A stretch of 7,257 nucleotides of DNA from Anaerolineae bacterium (GCA_003141915.1 PLNY01000164.1:1-7257), one strand, 5' to 3'; numbered from the stretch's first letter, positions 1 to 5,954 are shown. The notes: generated from the letters alone by a model not told the origin. A program made the numbers and translations.

Positions 1-24
1 GTTTGTCAAGCCGATAATTCCCCG

Positions 25-1182
25 TCAAGGGGTCGGGACTGGCGGCGGCGTGATGGGCAGAAAATCCTTTGTCGGCGGAGGCGGAGGCGCTAAATTAAAT
101 CCGGAGCCGTGATAAGTAAAATACGTTACCTGTCCCGGATAGATGCGCATCCAATCCTGTTGCTGTTTGCCTTCGTAATCGAAATGAACTTTATAAAGCC
201 CGGCAGGCAAATCACTCAAAACCATATTTTCATCGTAATACGGATCATGATTGATGACGGATCCGGGTCCATAGGTTTTGACCATTAGTGTGTTGTTCGT
301 TGTCGTGTTGGTGACATACACTTCCAACTGCTGCAGTGTCATGCCGGTATTGTCGCTGATGTTGCCGACCAGAACTCCCCAGCCTTGAGGCGGCGCCATC
401 CATAGCTCAGGATTATATGTATCGTAAAAAGAGTTGTATCCCAAACGCACCTCGAAATGCACGTGCGGCCCGGTTACATGACCGGTTGCGCCGACCTGTC
501 CGATCACATCGCCGGTTTGCACATGCTGTCCCACGACGGCGATGATCTTGCTCATATGGGCGTAAACGGTATAAAGCTGTTGGTCTTCATAGCCAAAGTC
601 CATGCGGATCACCACCGCTTGTCCATAGTCATCGTTTCGATTGCCAGGGTCTCCTGTGAGCAATCCCCAGTTTGCCCAAACAATCGTGCCGGGGCCAGCC
701 GCCAAGATCGGCGTGCCGTAAGGTGCATCAATATCCACGCCAGTGTGAACAAAGCCCGGAGTCCAAATTCCACCGTACCGATAATCCGCGAGCGGCCAAT
801 TGACTTGATCCGCCGCGATAGGACGTGCGAAATAAAAATGGTCGTATGGCGAGATTGCCCACGGTATTGGATACAAAGGAGGACGCCAGCCTGAGACCGG
901 CGCCGCGCCGGGAGTTGGCAAATAAAATCGGAATGGCGCTAACGTGGGAGTGACCGCGTCATTCTGGAGTTCGTTATCCAGCTGAATGACCGGCGTCGGC
1001 GTTGCGCCGTTAAAAATATTCATGGAACAGGCATTGAGCAAAAAAGCAAATAATAGAATCAAGAGGAGAACGTCATTGCGGGCAAAGCGACATCGTACCC
1101 GAAGAGTAGGCAATCTCCAGTTGATTGAAGATTGTCTTTTCACGCTTTTATGCTCCTGGCAATAATGTTTCTGATTCATCAT
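25..1182 (-). CDS. M23 (LytM) family metallopeptidase lipoprotein
   Basis: Predicted surface-anchored zinc peptidase that would cleave peptide cross-links in cell-wall or similar polymers. In the 385-residue product a hydrophobic segment ends in the lipobox LLNAC (Cys about 52), followed by a Thr/Pro-rich linker. The M23 domain covers about residues 130-260: HTGVDID supplies His146 and Asp150, YAHMS supplies His209, and GPHVHFEVR supplies His240 and His242, so all metal and catalytic positions are present. Residues about 272-357 look like a small beta-sandwich, and the tail is Pro-rich. I chose the ATG at 1182 because it overlaps the stop of the upstream lipoprotein gene as ATGA, which suggests translational coupling; a second ATG follows directly. 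The frame stays open up to 1491, but that stretch lies over the upstream gene's C-terminal codons and looks spurious. The n-region before the hydrophobic core is unusually long (about 37 residues, many basic) and partly encoded by a REP-like repeat. Confidence 0.9.
   Translation of the reverse strand: MMNQKHYCQEHKSVKRQSSINWRLPTLRVRCRFARNDVLLLILLFAFLLNACSMNIFNGATPTPVIQLDNELQNDAVTPTLAPFRFYLPTPGAAPVSGWRPPLYPIPWAISPYDHFYFARPIAADQVNWPLADYRYGGIWTPGFVHTGVDIDAPYGTPILAAGPGTIVWANWGLLTGDPGNRNDDYGQAVVIRMDFGYEDQQLYTVYAHMSKIIAVVGQHVQTGDVIGQVGATGHVTGPHVHFEVRLGYNSFYDTYNPELWMAPPQGWGVLVGNISDNTGMTLQQLEVYVTNTTTNNTLMVKTYGPGSVINHDPYYDENMVLSDLPAGLYKVHFDYEGKQQQDWMRIYPGQVTYFTYHGSGFNLAPPPPPTKDFLPITPPPVPTP
1072..1118. 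repeat. REP-like element, half copy, inside the M23 gene leader
   Basis: The segment begins GTCATTGCG and ends GGCAATCTCC on the plus strand, the same borders as the left half of the larger element at 2980-3063. Here it lies inside the M23 reading frame, encoding about residues 23-38 of the leader, a strongly basic stretch just before the hydrophobic core. Short elements with such ends are common dispersed repeats in many bacterial genomes. Their role here is not visible from sequence. Confidence 0.6.
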
Positions 1183-2975
1183 GGTGCCGCCGTCGGCGGA
1201 CGGGGCGTAAAGGTTAACGAAGGAGTGAATGTGGGGCGCGGCGTATTCGTTGGCCGGGGCGTACTGCTCGGTATCGGTGTAATCGAAGGAGTTAAAGTCG
1301 GCGGGAGAACCGGGGTTGGAGTGTAGAGCGCATCGGGCGGATAAAGCTGGAGCATGGCCGAATACCAATTCAATCCGCCGGTCAAGGCGAATTCGGCGAA
1401 GCGCGCACCCGCATAATAGTTGCGCCAGTTCGGCAATGCCGGCAGGCGTTCCCAGCCATAGGCTTGAGCCAGCGATGTGAAGTCGATCCAATAACCGGCG
1501 GGGACAGCTCCGTATTTTCCCCCAGCCTCATAAATGACCGGGTCGAGGTTGTAGCGGGCATTTAAATCCCAGGGCGAATTCTCAATCGGTTGGCCTTCGG
1601 TGCCGTCTTGTTTTTGGGCGCGGATGTAAAGCCGCCAATAAGTTTGCGAACCGATATCTTCGCGCACCACAGCCATCCATCCGGCATTGATCATCAGCGA
1701 ATTGAGGGCAAAGGCGCGGCCGGTATAAAGCCAGTCGTCACCGAGTCCCGGATCAAGCGCAGTGGTCAGCGGCACGAAGGCATTCTCGAGGCTGGCAAGC
1801 GCATCCCATCCGGCTTCTTTGATGATGCGTTCTCGCAACGCGTTAAACGAATCGGCCACGAGGTTTTCCAATTGCGGATAAGGCGCTTGAACGCTTGGAA
1901 GCGGCACCGCATTTTGTCGTTGCAATGGAACTTCCGTAACAGCCAATACGTCAGGGGTCCATAATGCTTGAGGGGTTTGAGCCGCGGCTTGCTGATAGAT
2001 TTGAGGAAGGGGATTGGGCAATGCAATGTTCGGCCAGATGATGCCGCGCAACGTTCCGGGCAGAGACGCGGGCAAAAGCAAAGGATCACCCTGTGTTGTA
2101 TAAGCGGTGATCCGTTGTCGATTCGCATTGGTCACGCCTGTAACGATTTCATCGCTATGAGAATTCCATGCCGGCCAGTCGCCGTCGCCGATCCATTTGG
2201 GCGGAAGATTGGGTTGGGTTGAATCCCAAACATAAATGCCATTGTTATCCACGTTCTGCGATGCGGAGGAAGCCCATGCAAGCTGGGTTCCATCCGCATT
2301 CCAAACCGGATGGCTCTCCGCGGCTTGCGGCGTTTGACTGAGGTCGGAGAAGCGATCCGATCCGGTTTTGTTAAGGTCGGCCAGCCACACATCATCGTCG
2401 CCAGTGCGGTTCGAGATGAACGCGATTTGTCGTCCGTCCGGCGCCCAGGCCGGTGAATGATTCGTCGAAGAATCATCGGTTAAGATAACGGGCTGTTTTC
2501 CGGGATCTGTTAAAGAAAGCAATGCAATTTGCAGGTTGCCATTCTGAAATGTTTCATAAGCGATCCATGCCAGGTCAGGCGACCATGTGGGCGCGGCATT
2601 GTAATTGTGATCGTCTGTGAGCTGCAGGACTTTTCCGCTTTGGATATCGAGCGTATAGAGATTCCAAAACCCGTCGCGATTGGATGCGAACGCGATCCGT
2701 TTTCCATCGGGACTCATGGCCGGATCGATGTCGCTCCATTCTCCGGACGTGAGGCGGGTCAGCGTCAATGCGCCGGGGATGTACGCGAAGAGATGCGCGT
2801 ACCCATTCTCTTCGACGGACAGGATCATCACATCCTTCGGCACGATGGGTGTGGGTGTCGCGGAAGGCGTGTCGGATGGTGTCACAAGAAGAGTTGGCAG
2901 GAAGGTTGGGGTTGGTTGCGGCGCGCAACCAATCAGAGTCAAAGCGAGAACGATGAGGATTGAAATCAGTCTCAT
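1179..2975 (-). CDS. TolB/PD40-like beta-propeller lipoprotein with C-terminal domain of unknown function
   Basis: Surface lipoprotein of 598 residues from the ATG at 2975. That start gives a compact signal peptide ending in the lipobox LIGC (Cys17). A Thr/Pro-rich linker follows to about residue 47. Propeller blades of PD40/TolB type appear near residues 82-110 (SPDGKRIAFASNRDG), 124-152 (WSPDLAWIAYE), 170-200 (APDGRQIAFISNRTG), 219-251 (NADGTQLAWAS) and a degenerate one near 265-292. Residues about 362-552 form a separate Trp/Tyr-rich domain that I cannot assign to a known family. The last 45 residues are a Thr/Pro-rich tail. Such propellers usually bind proteins or glycans and are not catalytic. 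Alternative starts are 2984 and 3089. The latter is only six bases after the stop of the preceding gene, but it would translate straight through a repeat element. None of the three starts has a good Shine-Dalgarno sequence. Confidence 0.87.
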   Translation of the reverse strand: MRLISILIVLALTLIGCAPQPTPTFLPTLLVTPSDTPSATPTPIVPKDVMILSVEENGYAHLFAYIPGALTLTRLTSGEWSDIDPAMSPDGKRIAFASNRDGFWNLYTLDIQSGKVLQLTDDHNYNAAPTWSPDLAWIAYETFQNGNLQIALLSLTDPGKQPVILTDDSSTNHSPAWAPDGRQIAFISNRTGDDDVWLADLNKTGSDRFSDLSQTPQAAESHPVWNADGTQLAWASSASQNVDNNGIYVWDSTQPNLPPKWIGDGDWPAWNSHSDEIVTGVTNANRQRITAYTTQGDPLLLPASLPGTLRGIIWPNIALPNPLPQIYQQAAAQTPQALWTPDVLAVTEVPLQRQNAVPLPSVQAPYPQLENLVADSFNALRERIIKEAGWDALASLENAFVPLTTALDPGLGDDWLYTGRAFALNSLMINAGWMAVVREDIGSQTYWRLYIRAQKQDGTEGQPIENSPWDLNARYNLDPVIYEAGGKYGAVPAGYWIDFTSLAQAYGWERLPALPNWRNYYAGARFAEFALTGGLNWYSAMLQLYPPDALYTPTPVLPPTLTPSITPIPSSTPRPTNTPRPTFTPSLTFTPRPPTAAP

Positions 2976-2979
2976 ATAT

Positions 2980-3063
2980 GTCATTGCGAGGCGGCGATTT
3001 CCCGCCGTGGCAATCTCCTTTTGAAATTGGGGGATTGCTTCGGGAAGAACACCCTCGCAACGA
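2980..3063. repeat. REP-like palindromic element between two operon genes
   Basis: Outer arms TCATTGCGAGG (2981-2991) and CCTCGCAACGA (3053-3063) are inverted repeats with one mismatch. Inside lie a small hairpin (CGGCG 2992-2996 with CGCCG 3003-3007) and a second inverted pair (GCAATCTCC 3010-3018 with GGGGATTGC 3030-3038, one mismatch or wobble). The whole can fold into a cloverleaf-like structure on either strand. It fills most of the gap between the 115-residue gene and the signal peptide of the propeller lipoprotein, so it may affect translation or stability of the polycistronic mRNA. Its left half shares its border sequences with 1072-1118 in the same orientation. Confidence 0.7.
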
Positions 3064-3095
3064 CGTTTGGATTTATTGGAATGTAACATTTATGT

Positions 3096-3443
3096 TCAAT
3101 TCGTAGATGTGACTTCAAAGGTGTGCAAGACCGGTTCCGCTTGCGGGCCATCGGGATAAAACAATTTGGCTTCGAGCTTGAACGGACTCGCCTTTGCGCC
3201 GCGCAAGTGCATCGTGAATTCCAGTTTCCAGCCCATCGGCTCGACGATCGTGGCCGTGGCAACTTCCTCGTTGTTTGCATCGGTGAGCAGAACCTCGATA
3301 TAGGGCCGCGTTTGAAACGGCGTCATCTCGATGTTCACGCGCACGCGTTTGCCATCGGAATACGGCTCGGCGGTCAGAGAGGTAATGTGCGTCTCTTCGG
3401 GTGTCATGCGTTGTAAACCATCTTCGGGGAAGAAAAAACTCAT
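3096..3443 (-). CDS. Conserved-looking small beta-rich protein, function unknown
   Basis: 115-residue soluble protein with no signal peptide or membrane segment. Alternating hydrophobic residues suggest an all-beta fold: strands near residues 32-41 (KRVRVNIEM), 48-54 (YIEVLLT), 61-68 and 73-80 (WKLEFTMHL), then 89-96 and 105-112. It resembles small proteins of unknown function that I associate with Chloroflexota, but I cannot name a family. It is the first gene of the minus-strand unit and is followed by the two lipoprotein genes, so a shared surface-related role is an inference from position only. The ATG at 3443 is favoured because a TATAAT box ends six bases upstream. A second in-frame ATG at codon 13 is possible. 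Confidence 0.8.
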   Translation of the reverse strand: MSFFFPEDGLQRMTPEETHITSLTAEPYSDGKRVRVNIEMTPFQTRPYIEVLLTDANNEEVATATIVEPMGWKLEFTMHLRGAKASPFKLEAKLFYPDGPQAEPVLHTFEVTSTN

Positions 3444-3449
3444 GGCGCA

Positions 3450-3455
3450 ATTATA
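3450..3455 (-). promoter_or_regulatory. -10 box, probable leaderless promoter of the lipoprotein operon
   Basis: A perfect TATAAT on the minus strand ends six bases before the ATG at 3443, so transcription would start at or next to the start codon. No convincing -35 hexamer is seen at 16-18 bases, and no Shine-Dalgarno sequence fits in the short gap, which supports leaderless translation. It lies in the 99-base divergent intergenic region shared with the nucleotidyltransferase gene. Confidence 0.55.
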
Positions 3456-3480
3456 ACAAGTTCGTATGAGATGGTTGATT

Positions 3481-3509
3481 TTGTTGGCAATCTGTAACTG
3501 TGTTATTCT
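3481..3509 (+). promoter_or_regulatory. Weak candidate promoter of the nucleotidyltransferase gene
   Basis: TTGTTG (3481-3486) and TATTCT (3504-3509) are separated by 17 bases and lie 33 bases before the start codon. The -35 matches the consensus at three of six positions, so this is a plausible guess only. Confidence 0.3.
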
Positions 3510-3530
3510 TAAAAATAGTTAAGTGGTTGT

Positions 3531-3536
3531 AAGGAG
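3531..3536 (+). promoter_or_regulatory. Shine-Dalgarno site AAGGAG
   Basis: AAGGAG lies six bases before the ATG at 3543 and fixes the start of the nucleotidyltransferase. It is the clearest ribosome binding site in the window and contrasts with the apparently leaderless start of the divergent operon. Confidence 0.75.
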
Positions 3537-3542
3537 ATCGCG

Positions 3543-4307
3543 ATGAATAATATCAACTTGTTCAGTGTGAAAGATCGTGATCGCATTCGTGATCATGTGC
3601 TTCAATTAGCTGAATCTGATGCGCGCATTGTTGCAGGTGCGATGGTCGGTTCGCTGGCGCTCAGCGAGGGAGATCGTTGGTCTGATCTCGACTTGACCTT
3701 TGCGGTTTCAGATAACTTCTCCATTTTTGAAGTGCTCGAGGATTGGACGTGGGACCTCGTTGAGGAGCTTGACGCGGTGCATCTATTCGATCTGCCGAGC
3801 GGAGCATCCATCTATCGAGTCTTTTTATTGCCCGGCTGTTTGCAGTTCGATCTCTCCTTTACACCCGCTTCCAAATTTGGCGCGACCGGTCCGAAGTTTA
3901 AATTGCTCTTTGGCAATGCCGTTGAAAAGCCTTTCCTTTCATCGCCATCTGCACAGGAACTTTTTGGATATGCCGTGCATCACGCTTTGCGCGCCCACTT
4001 TTGCATCGAACGTGGACGCTATTGGCAGGCCGAGTATTGGATCAGCAGTGCGCGCGATTATGCCTTGAACTTGGCTTGTCATCGTCATGGCTTGCTGACA
4101 TCGAATGGCCGCGGCTTTGACAATCTTCCGGCTGAGGTGCACGAAGTTTTCAAAAGCGCGCTGGTGGCTTCACTGGAACGAGACGAACTACTGCGCACAC
4201 TAGGCTGCGTGATTAATGGACTGTTGGACGAAGTGGATGAAGTTCAAGAGCTGGCGGCGAAAGTCGAACCACAGTTGCGATTGCTGATGGTTGCATGGGG
4301 TGGTTGA
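3543..4307 (+). CDS. Nucleotidyltransferase of DNA polymerase beta fold (aminoglycoside adenylyltransferase/MNT type)
   Basis: Cytoplasmic 254-residue enzyme predicted to transfer a nucleotide monophosphate to a small molecule or protein. The signature GS-x(10)-D-x-D is intact: Gly36-Ser37 followed by Asp48 and Asp50 in GSLALSEGDRWSDLDLTF. A third acidic residue fitting the metal-binding triad is Asp103 in LQFDLSF. Residues about 138-250 are helical (HHALRAHFCIERGRYWQAEY and onward), like the C-terminal helical domain of kanamycin-type nucleotidyltransferases or a HEPN-like bundle. The substrate cannot be told from sequence; antibiotic modification is one possibility, and many relatives are uncharacterised. 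It has its own Shine-Dalgarno site, is divergent from the lipoprotein operon, and is followed after 62 bases by a gene with a separate promoter, so it is probably monocistronic. No terminator is visible after it. Confidence 0.85.
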   Translation: MNNINLFSVKDRDRIRDHVLQLAESDARIVAGAMVGSLALSEGDRWSDLDLTFAVSDNFSIFEVLEDWTWDLVEELDAVHLFDLPSGASIYRVFLLPGCLQFDLSFTPASKFGATGPKFKLLFGNAVEKPFLSSPSAQELFGYAVHHALRAHFCIERGRYWQAEYWISSARDYALNLACHRHGLLTSNGRGFDNLPAEVHEVFKSALVASLERDELLRTLGCVINGLLDEVDEVQELAAKVEPQLRLLMVAWGG

Positions 4308-4316
4308 TTTTGTAAG

Positions 4317-4346
4317 TTGGATGTAATGGAGAAGCTGGCGTATAAT
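4317..4346 (+). promoter_or_regulatory. Candidate promoter of the orphan gene at 4370
   Basis: A perfect TATAAT (4341-4346) is preceded at 18 bases by TTGGAT (4317-4322, half of the -35 consensus). It predicts a leader of about 17 bases before the ATG at 4370, with a weak TTAGG (4358-4362) as ribosome binding site. Confidence 0.5.
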
Positions 4347-4369
4347 TCTTCATAAAGTTAGGTAACTCA

Positions 4370-4972
4370 ATGGATCTAATGGCAAATACAGTTCAATACA
4401 CGTTCTTTGGTAAAGTCCATCCCGAACGATGCAATGTTTCTATCCCAGAATTTCGTTTACGGGTCGATACCCCAAGTGATGAAATACATGGTGAACTCAA
4501 GTACAGTATTTCACTCTCTCAAGTGACTGCTACTTTCGTTTGCGAGAAACCAATCGTCAACATCCTTACTTTAAAGAATTGTGTCGAAGACGCTATTCGT
4601 GTTGGTTTGGATACATTAGGTTATATACTTGCTTGTGGTTATGATTTTGAAGTGATAGTAATGACCGATTCCCTCGGAAATGGCCCAGTAGTATTTGGAG
4701 TTGGCATTCCCGTTATCGAGAAAGAAGCATCTAATGCTGGCATTTCATTTGAAGTGATTATGGAGCTATTCAAGGATGCCAAAGGTAGGTATCTGCAGAA
4801 TTGTTTGGCAAATTTGCGTGAAGCGATTCGTGTTCCCAAAGACACGGATTCTTCTGTTATAGAGCTCTTGAATCGCTACGGCAGTTTTTTATTCACGAGA
4901 AAGGGGCTAGCGATAAAGAATCTTCGTGGGAAATGTTCCGCTCTGAACTCAATGTTGACCGAGCAGATATAG
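4370..4972 (+). CDS. Unknown protein, zero-frame part of a frame-interrupted gene
   Basis: I do not recognise a family. The 200-residue zero-frame product has no signal peptide. Residues 1-60 look beta-rich, about 62-92 include a helix with an amphipathic pattern, and 130-155 form another helix. Coding character is clear to about residue 172 (GS before the T-run). After that the zero-frame residues look random until the stop at 4970-4972, while the -1 frame becomes clearly protein-like. The intended product is therefore probably 249 residues, ending at 5118. The gene is visibly more AT-rich than its neighbours and sits between a nucleotidyltransferase and a toxin-antitoxin operon, which fits horizontal acquisition. 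The ATG at 4379 is an alternative start. Confidence 0.6.
   Translation: MDLMANTVQYTFFGKVHPERCNVSIPEFRLRVDTPSDEIHGELKYSISLSQVTATFVCEKPIVNILTLKNCVEDAIRVGLDTLGYILACGYDFEVIVMTDSLGNGPVVFGVGIPVIEKEASNAGISFEVIMELFKDAKGRYLQNCLANLREAIRVPKDTDSSVIELLNRYGSFLFTRKGLAIKNLRGKCSALNSMLTEQI
4885..4891 (+). other. Heptamer T TTT TTA in -1 slippery register
   Basis: The run T TTT TTA is read in the zero frame as TTT TTA (codons 173-174). A one-base backward slip re-pairs both tRNAs on TTT TTT and enters the frame of the coherent C-terminus. This is the same heptamer as the HIV-1 gag-pol site. No strong stimulator is seen: the nearest stem (CACGA 4894-4898 with TCGTG 4924-4928) is short and starts only two bases downstream, and no Shine-Dalgarno-like sequence lies 10-15 bases upstream. 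Loss of one T from an ancestral T7 would look identical. Confidence 0.5.
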
Positions 4973-5118
4973 ATGGCGTAAAGGCCCTTGCTGACCCTGT
5001 TCGACATGGTGCTGGTGTTGGTATTAGCGATGCTCAGCGGGCCAAAACGTTCATGCTCGTTTGGGCGATAGTAATCAAGTATATCAAGTATGGAAGCGCA
5101 GGATACAAAAAAAGCTAA
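4891..5118 (+). CDS. C-terminal part of the orphan gene, in the -1 frame
   Basis: From the T-run, the -1 frame encodes 75 residues that read as a natural C-terminus: IHEKGASDKESSWEMFRSEL, then about 20 residues containing DGVKALADPVRHG, then a hydrophobic helix with FMLVWAIVIKYIKY and a short KKS tail before TAA. The pattern of an ARHG-like turn followed by a Trp-containing terminal helix is common in C-terminal helical domains of unknown bacterial proteins. There is an internal ATG at 4933, but no ribosome binding site is evident, so independent translation is unlikely. A strong terminator follows the stop at 36 bases. Confidence 0.55.
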   Translation: MHEKGASDKESSWEMFRSELNVDRADIDGVKALADPVRHGAGVGISDAQRAKTFMLVWAIVIKYIKYGSAGYKKS

Positions 5119-5154
5119 TGTAATTTCTACTTCATTCGATGTGGGAATATCCAA

Positions 5155-5188
5155 CGACCTCCGAGTCAAACTCGGAGGTCGCGTTTTT
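5155..5188 (+). terminator. Intrinsic terminator after the orphan gene (repeat-module hairpin, copy 1)
   Basis: A perfect 11-bp GC-rich stem, CGACCTCCGAG (5155-5165) and CTCGGAGGTCG (5171-5181), with a five-base loop, is followed by CGTTTTT. It is placed correctly to end transcription from the frame-interrupted gene. Nearly the same hairpin recurs at 5955-5983, so it is also part of a dispersed repeat. Confidence 0.85.
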
Positions 5189-5197
5189 CGTTTAGCA

Positions 5198-5224
5198 ATC
5201 TGTGAAATCTGAGTAATCTGCGGA
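5198..5224. repeat. Tract with 9-base periodicity
   Basis: Three degenerate units, ATCTGTGAA, ATCTGAGTA and ATCTGCGGA, follow one another directly. Comparable tracts occur in intergenic DNA of many environmental bacterial genomes. It lies between the hairpin and the 31-base segment, as does the different 9-base tract at 5995-6021. Confidence 0.6.
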
Positions 5225-5234
5225 TAACATTTGC

Positions 5235-5265
5235 CCGTGCTTCTTCTGGAACTCGCGCATGAACT
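5235..5265. repeat. 31-base direct repeat, copy 1
   Basis: Identical at 30 of 31 positions to 6030-6060 (the difference is T at 5253 against G at 6048). It covers the part of the decayed gene tail that encodes FMREFQKKHG on the minus strand. With the hairpin at 5155 it forms the left copy of a module that brackets the toxin-antitoxin operon. Confidence 0.85.
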
Positions 5266-5348
5266 GTGTCAACGACTCAGCGGCTTTGATGCCCAACGGC
5301 GTGGGAGATAGAGTAAAATAATAGTCAAGCGATCAAGAATGAAAATTT

Positions 5349-5354
5349 TATATT
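5349..5354 (+). promoter_or_regulatory. Candidate -10 box of the toxin-antitoxin operon
   Basis: TATATT (five of six consensus bases) lies 23 bases before the antitoxin ATG. The only -35-like sequence, TAGTCA at 5322-5327, is 21 bases away, too far for a standard promoter. A short direct repeat, TCAAG at 5325-5329 and 5333-5337, lies just upstream and could be an operator for autorepression; this is a guess. Confidence 0.35.
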
Positions 5355-5377
5355 AGTGTTGGATTGGAGTGTGCCTC

Positions 5378-5602
5378 ATGCAATACAAGGATATTATTAC
5401 CATTGAACCCGGAAAACGCGGCGGCAAGCCATGTATTCGCGGAATGCGGATCACGGTTTATGATGTACTGGAATACTTGGCTTCAGGCATGTCCGAGCAG
5501 GAAATCCTGAAAGACTTTCCCTACCTGACGAAAGAGGATATTCTTGCCAGCCTCAGTTTCGCCGCAACGCGTGAACGACTTATGGTGGCTGTCCAGCCAT
5601 GA
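5378..5602 (+). CDS. DUF433-family antitoxin
   Basis: 74-residue DUF433 protein, expected to be the antitoxin and DNA-binding autorepressor of a type II toxin-antitoxin pair. The family signature is clear: ITIEPGKRGGKPCIRGMRIT (residues 7-26), then VYDVLEYLASGMSEQEILKD as a helix-turn-helix-like region, then FPYLTKEDILASLSFAA. The length is normal for the family. I chose the ATG at 5378 because TTGGAG (5364-5369) lies eight bases upstream; an in-frame GTG at 5369 overlaps that ribosome binding site and is less likely. The stop overlaps the next gene's start as ATGA, so toxin synthesis is coupled to antitoxin translation. DUF433 proteins paired with DUF5615 PIN-like proteins are an established arrangement; neutralisation here is inferred. 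Confidence 0.9.
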   Translation: MQYKDIITIEPGKRGGKPCIRGMRITVYDVLEYLASGMSEQEILKDFPYLTKEDILASLSFAATRERLMVAVQP

Positions 5603-5934
5603 AGTTGCTGCTATTTGACCAGAACATTTCCCCGCGCCTTGTAGATCGGCTTGCAGATATTTACCCAGGCTCTGCTCATGTTTTTGCGCTTGGTTTGGGT
5701 AACGCAATGGATATTGAAATCTGGCAATATGCCCATGACCATGACTATATGATTGTCACCAAAGACGCCGATTTCAGTGAGCTTGGGATAGTCAGAGGTT
5801 TTCCGCCAAAGATTATTTGGATTCGCCGCGGAAACTGTTCCACGCAGGATATAGAATCCATACTGCGCGAAAATTATTCAGCCATTAGTACGCTCAGCGA
5901 AGACTTGGAGACTGGGATTTTAGCATTGTTCTAA
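5599..5934 (+). CDS. DUF5615 PIN-like toxin, putative ribonuclease
   Basis: 111-residue PIN-like protein of the DUF5615 (Mut7-C related) group, predicted to be an RNA-cleaving toxin held inactive by the upstream DUF433 protein. The N-terminal strand LLLFDQNISPRLVDRL carries Asp7. The middle has AMDIEIWQYA with Asp38, and VTKDADFSEL supplies Asp56 and Asp58. PPKIIWIRRGNCST is the usual late conserved block. These acidic residues fit a metal-binding PIN active site, so the toxin looks intact. It starts inside the antitoxin stop codon (ATGA overlap). It is followed after 20 bases by a strong hairpin that probably ends the operon. The RNA target is unknown. Confidence 0.88.
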   Translation: MKLLLFDQNISPRLVDRLADIYPGSAHVFALGLGNAMDIEIWQYAHDHDYMIVTKDADFSELGIVRGFPPKIIWIRRGNCSTQDIESILRENYSAISTLSEDLETGILALF

Positions 5935-5954
5935 AGTTTTCTGCCCAATAGCAT

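Larger units (their letters stand above)
5192..5332 (-). pseudogene. Remnant of a vanished gene's C-terminus, possibly a winged-helix regulator
   Basis: On the minus strand a stop-free fragment of 46 codons reads DYYFTLSPTPLGIKAAESL, then TQFMREFQKKHG, then an extension that ends in the 9-base repeat tract. A beta-hairpin ending in TPLG followed by a terminal helix resembles the wing and last helix of HxlR/MarR-type regulators, but that is a tentative match. There is no usable start, and an in-frame TGA lies just upstream (5333-5335), so it is a decayed tail. A second copy of the last residues (FMRAFQKKHG, then stop) lies at 6026-6061, suggesting the original protein ended at KKHG. Confidence 0.4.

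Noticed and set aside
1..24. TTGACA on the minus strand just after the M23 stop, as a promoter -35 for a further gene
   Set aside because: The window ends before a -10 box could be seen, so it cannot be supported.
1132..1326. Plus-strand frame with Gly/Val repeats
   Set aside because: It is the antisense reading of the Thr/Pro-rich tail of the propeller lipoprotein; the regularity comes from that repeat.
1183..1491. N-terminal extension of the M23 frame by 103 codons
   Set aside because: It lies entirely over the C-terminal codons of the propeller lipoprotein in another frame, would put the lipobox far inside the protein, and the ATGA overlap gives a natural start at 1182.
2529..3024. Long open frames on both strands within the propeller gene
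   Set aside because: They overlap a gene with clear PD40 blades, lack ribosome binding sites, and have Arg/Cys/His-rich shadow composition.
3115..3450. Alternative minus-strand frame over the small beta-rich protein
   Set aside because: Its Arg/His-rich translation is typical of a shifted frame; the 3096-3443 frame has a regular beta-strand pattern and the better promoter position.
4933..5118. Independent small gene starting at the internal ATG 4933
   Set aside because: No ribosome binding site precedes it, and the same frame is already protein-like upstream of the ATG, so it is better read as the continuation of the interrupted gene.
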